A stretch of DNA of 35,757 nt from Acidobacteriota bacterium (GTDB lineage Bacteria; Acidobacteriota; Terriglobia; Acidiferrales; UBA7541): NCBI GenBank assembly GCA_016201285.1, contig JACQDE010000021.1, positions 1-35,757 on the forward strand. The letters are read 5' to 3'. Below, in pieces: positions 33,659 to 35,757 of the stretch. The notes beneath the pieces are model-generated. The model saw only the letters and a program-made list of their open reading frames with translations, was not told the origin of the DNA and did no database searches. Within the stretch, counting starts at the first letter, position 1. Every line of letters starts with the position of its first letter. The position numbers and the translations under genes are program-made.

Positions 33659-33868
33659 TCAGACCGTGACGTATTCGGCCGATGTCGTCGGTTCCGGGAT
33701 GGGAAGCCCATCCTCGCGGAGGCCCTCGATGTGCATCTGAATTGCCGCGCGCATGTTCGCTTCGACTTCAGCGCGCGTCTTGCCAGTGGCCACGCAGCCG
33801 GGAAGATCAGGTGAATACGCTGAGAGATTCCCGTTCGCTTGCTCAATCACGACGAGGTAACGCTTCAC
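33659..33868 (-). CDS. hicB: HicB-family antitoxin, second copy
   Basis: The 69-residue protein starts at GTG 33868 (KRYLVVIEQANGNLSAYSPD), overlapping the end of the hicA remnant by four bases (GTGA), a classic hicAB arrangement. The HicB core continues LPGCVATGKTRAEVEANMRA (about 22-41) and ends VTV. No C-terminal DNA-binding extension. It belongs to a different HicB subgroup from the copy at 19639, since gene order and sequence differ. With its partner frameshifted it has no toxin to neutralise here. Confidence 0.85.
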   Translation of the reverse strand: MKRYLVVIEQANGNLSAYSPDLPGCVATGKTRAEVEANMRAAIQMHIEGLREDGLPIPEPTTSAEYVTV

Positions 33869-34061
33869 GACTTCTCCTTCTTCAGTCCCGCTTGCTTCAA
33901 TATGCTGTTCAGAGTGCCGGGGCAAGATCATCACCCGCTGCCCTGCAATTTGTAACCCGTCCTGCCTTTGTGGCGTGCTTAAACTGACGATGGCTGCCTT
34001 TTGTTGCGACGAGGAACCAACCGTCGTCTGCTATCAGCCTGATTGCATCGCGGACCTTCAT
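33865..34061 (-). pseudogene. hicA: hicA toxin gene inactivated by frameshifts
   Basis: The frame from ATG 34061 reads MKVRDAIRLIADDGWFLV, then ATKGSHRQFKHATKAGRVT (catalytic His at codon 24), and then drifts: NCRAAGDDLAPAL and a stop at codon 51. The expected C-terminus GTLNSILKQAGLKKEKS appears in another frame and stops exactly at the hicB overlap. The total is 197 bases where 198 would be in frame. The run AAAT near 33950 and missing G bases near 33933 and 33921 explain the drift as one insertion and two deletions. HicA normally cleaves mRNA; this copy should be inactive. Confidence 0.85.
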
Positions 34062-34124
34062 GCCGATTCTTCCCAGAACGTGCCCATCTGCACTCCCATT
34101 CTGTGCTGCCTGTGCACAGGACAG

Positions 34125-35540
34125 CTACTTCTTCTTGCGAAAAGCCATTGTGGGCGCCACCGGCTCGGTCGTTCGCCGTGGGTCCAGAATCGTCCGCAAA
34201 AGCGTCTCGTCCAGCAGCCCGCGCTCCCGCGCAATCTCGGTCACCGTCCGTCCGGTCTTCACGCTCTCTTTGGCGATCTCCGCGGCTGCCGCGTAGCCGA
34301 CGTACGGATTCAGCGCCGCGGCAATGGAAAGCGTTGCGTTCGCGTAAAAGTTGCAGCGGGCTTCGTTCACCGTGATCCCGTCCACGCACTTGCGCGCCAG
34401 CGCGCGCATCGTGTTCTTCAGGATTTCCGCCGCGTGCAGGACGTTCCACGCCATCGCCGGCATCATCACGTTCAGCTCGAGCTGCCCGGCCTGCGCCGCC
34501 AGCGCCGTCGCCGCGTCCGCGCCCGCCGACTGGAACCCCACCATTGCCGCCAGCTCGGCCAGCACCGGATTGACCTTGCCCGGCATGATGGAAGACCCCG
34601 GCTGCAGCGCCGGCAGCACAATCTCCGCCAGGCCGGTGTTTGGTCCGCTCGCCAACAGCCGCAGATCGTTCGCGATGCGGACCAACTCCAGCCCCAGATT
34701 GCGCAGCGCCGAGGACGCCACCGTCATCGCCAGGTTCGACTGCATCGTGTACCGCGGGTCGTCGGTCGCGATCAGCCGCTGCTTCGAAACTTTGCTCAGG
34801 TAGTCGACGGCCAGCCTTTGATACCGGGGATGCGTGTTCATCCCCGTGCCCACGGCCGACCCGCCCAGCCCAACCTCGCGAAGCACGTCCTGCGCGTGCC
34901 GCAGCTCTTCGCCGCACCGGCGCATCGCCGTCGCGTACGCAGCGAACTCCTGGCCGAGGCGAATCGGCGCCGCGTCCATCATGTGCGTTCGTCCGGATTT
35001 CAAGATGTGGTCGAACGCCTTGCCCTTGCGCGCCAACGACCGCTCCAGCTCACTCGCCGCGGCAATCACGTCCTCGAACAGCAGGATCGCCGCCAGCCGC
35101 ATCGCCGTCGGGAAAACATCGTTCGTGGACTGCCCGCAGTTCACGTGGTCGTTTGGATGGCACCGCTCGTACTCCCCGCGCCGTCCACCGAGCAGATCGA
35201 TCGCCCGGTTGGCGATCACCTCGTTGGCATTCATGTGGAACGATACGCCCGCGCCCGCCTGGTACACGTCCACCACAAACTGGTCGTCCAGTTTGCCGAG
35301 GATGACCTCATCGGCAGCCCGGATGATGGACGCCGCACGCCGCCGGTCGAGCAGCCTCAGGTCGCGGTTGGCCATCGCCGCGGCTTTCTTCACCATCCCC
35401 ATGGCCCGGATCAACCTCGGGTGGGCACGATATCCGCTGATAGGGAAGTTCTCCATCGCCCGGCAAGTCTGGATGCCGTAGTACGCCTTCACCGGAACCT
35501 GTTTCTCGCCTAGGGAATCTTTCTCCGTGCGCGTCTTCAT
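34125..35540 (-). CDS. aspA: Aspartate ammonia-lyase (aspartase)
   Basis: The enzyme interconverts L-aspartate and fumarate plus ammonia. The 471-residue protein, started at ATG 35540 with GGAG eight bases upstream, contains the aspartase/fumarase signature GSSIMPGKVNP (about 315-325), GQSTNDVFPTA (about 136-146) and SGRTHMMDA (about 182-190). The segment AGAGVSFHMNANEVIANRA (about 95-113) aligns with E. coli aspartase GGAGVSVNMN; a His replaces the Asn just before MN, so aspartase over fumarase is likely but not certain. The longer frame to 35570 has no ribosome-binding signal. It lies alone before the hicAB remnant, with a TG-extended -10 upstream. Confidence 0.9.
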   Translation of the reverse strand: MKTRTEKDSLGEKQVPVKAYYGIQTCRAMENFPISGYRAHPRLIRAMGMVKKAAAMANRDLRLLDRRRAASIIRAADEVILGKLDDQFVVDVYQAGAGVSFHMNANEVIANRAIDLLGGRRGEYERCHPNDHVNCGQSTNDVFPTAMRLAAILLFEDVIAAASELERSLARKGKAFDHILKSGRTHMMDAAPIRLGQEFAAYATAMRRCGEELRHAQDVLREVGLGGSAVGTGMNTHPRYQRLAVDYLSKVSKQRLIATDDPRYTMQSNLAMTVASSALRNLGLELVRIANDLRLLASGPNTGLAEIVLPALQPGSSIMPGKVNPVLAELAAMVGFQSAGADAATALAAQAGQLELNVMMPAMAWNVLHAAEILKNTMRALARKCVDGITVNEARCNFYANATLSIAAALNPYVGYAAAAEIAKESVKTGRTVTEIARERGLLDETLLRTILDPRRTTEPVAPTMAFRKKK

Positions 35541-35590
35541 GGCGATACTCCGAACCGCAAACGAGGCCAACTAAGTGAGGGTAGGGCCTG

Positions 35591-35599
35591 AGCATACCA
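35591..35599 (-). promoter_or_regulatory. Extended -10 element for aspA
   Basis: On the minus strand TGGTATGCT (35599-35591) is a TGn-extended -10 (TATGCT), giving a start near 35584 and a leader of about 44 bases before ATG 35540. No good -35 is present at 17 bases. The remaining 150 bases to the window edge show no gene. Confidence 0.4.
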
Positions 35600-35757
35600 C
35601 GCGCCCGCCCCGCGTTTCAGCGCCCGCAATTCCACAGATGACCGCGCAACTGAAATGGGCGGTTTAGTATACCTCCGGGGCTGTAGCTGCCCGAAAGGCC
35701 AGCAAGTCCCGAAATCAGGCCCAAGTTCTTGAGATGGCCTGCGTCCGATAAGGGATA

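Noticed and set aside
35541..35757. tRNA or further gene at the right edge
   Set aside because: No cloverleaf, no T-loop-like GTTCGA and no convincing frame; only the aspA promoter region is supported.

Overview
The window looks like a chromosomal segment of a GC-rich, Gram-negative bacterium, most likely Acidobacteriota. This is inferred from gene content: a complete tol-pal envelope operon, a YpdA-type flavoprotein of the bacillithiol type, an ECF-sigma/MacAB efflux block, and a lone nuoI. No rRNA or tRNA gene was seen, so the phylum is an inference.

Layout. Positions 1-138 are the right end of an IS3-family (IS150-like) insertion sequence. It abuts a decayed membrane-protein gene (139-925) that has lost its 5' end and carries an in-frame TAG. 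Then come leftward genes: a YVTN beta-propeller protein, DAHP synthase (aroF), a small uncharacterised protein, a cold-shock protein with a terminator-like hairpin in its upstream region, and a two-gene unit. That unit pairs a lipocalin-like protein with a three-module membrane protein (ICMT-like, PAP2-like and Lgt-like). Rightward genes follow: nfo, leuS and guaA, with a convergent XRE regulator after guaA. Next is a rightward block of ECF sigma factor, zinc-finger anti-sigma factor, Spy/CpxP-like protein, MacA-like adaptor, MacB-like ATPase and MacB-like permease.

Between 18.8 and 19.9 kb lies a lower-GC islet with a VRR-NUC-like nuclease gene and a hicBA pair whose toxin gene is broken by a stop codon. 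Leftward from 25.5 to 19.9 kb runs tolQ-tolR-tolA/tonB-tolB-pal-cpoB, then ssb. TolQ has no ATG, GTG or TTG at its expected start and appears to begin at ATT. Rightward from 25.65 kb are miaB, a DUF151 bifunctional nuclease, a structured leader, parA-parB, two small unknown genes, ypdA and nuoI. The right end is leftward: a SulP anion transporter, a second hicAB pair with a frameshifted toxin gene, and aspA.

How the genes relate. The Tol-Pal genes build the trans-envelope complex that couples inner-membrane proton flow to the outer membrane. The sigma/anti-sigma/Spy/MacAB block reads as an envelope-stress-controlled efflux unit. Both HicA toxin genes are inactivated while both HicB antitoxins are intact. 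The most unusual items are the triple-module membrane protein, the hairpin in the cold-shock leader, the ATT start of tolQ, the structured region before parA, and the two independent cases of toxin decay.
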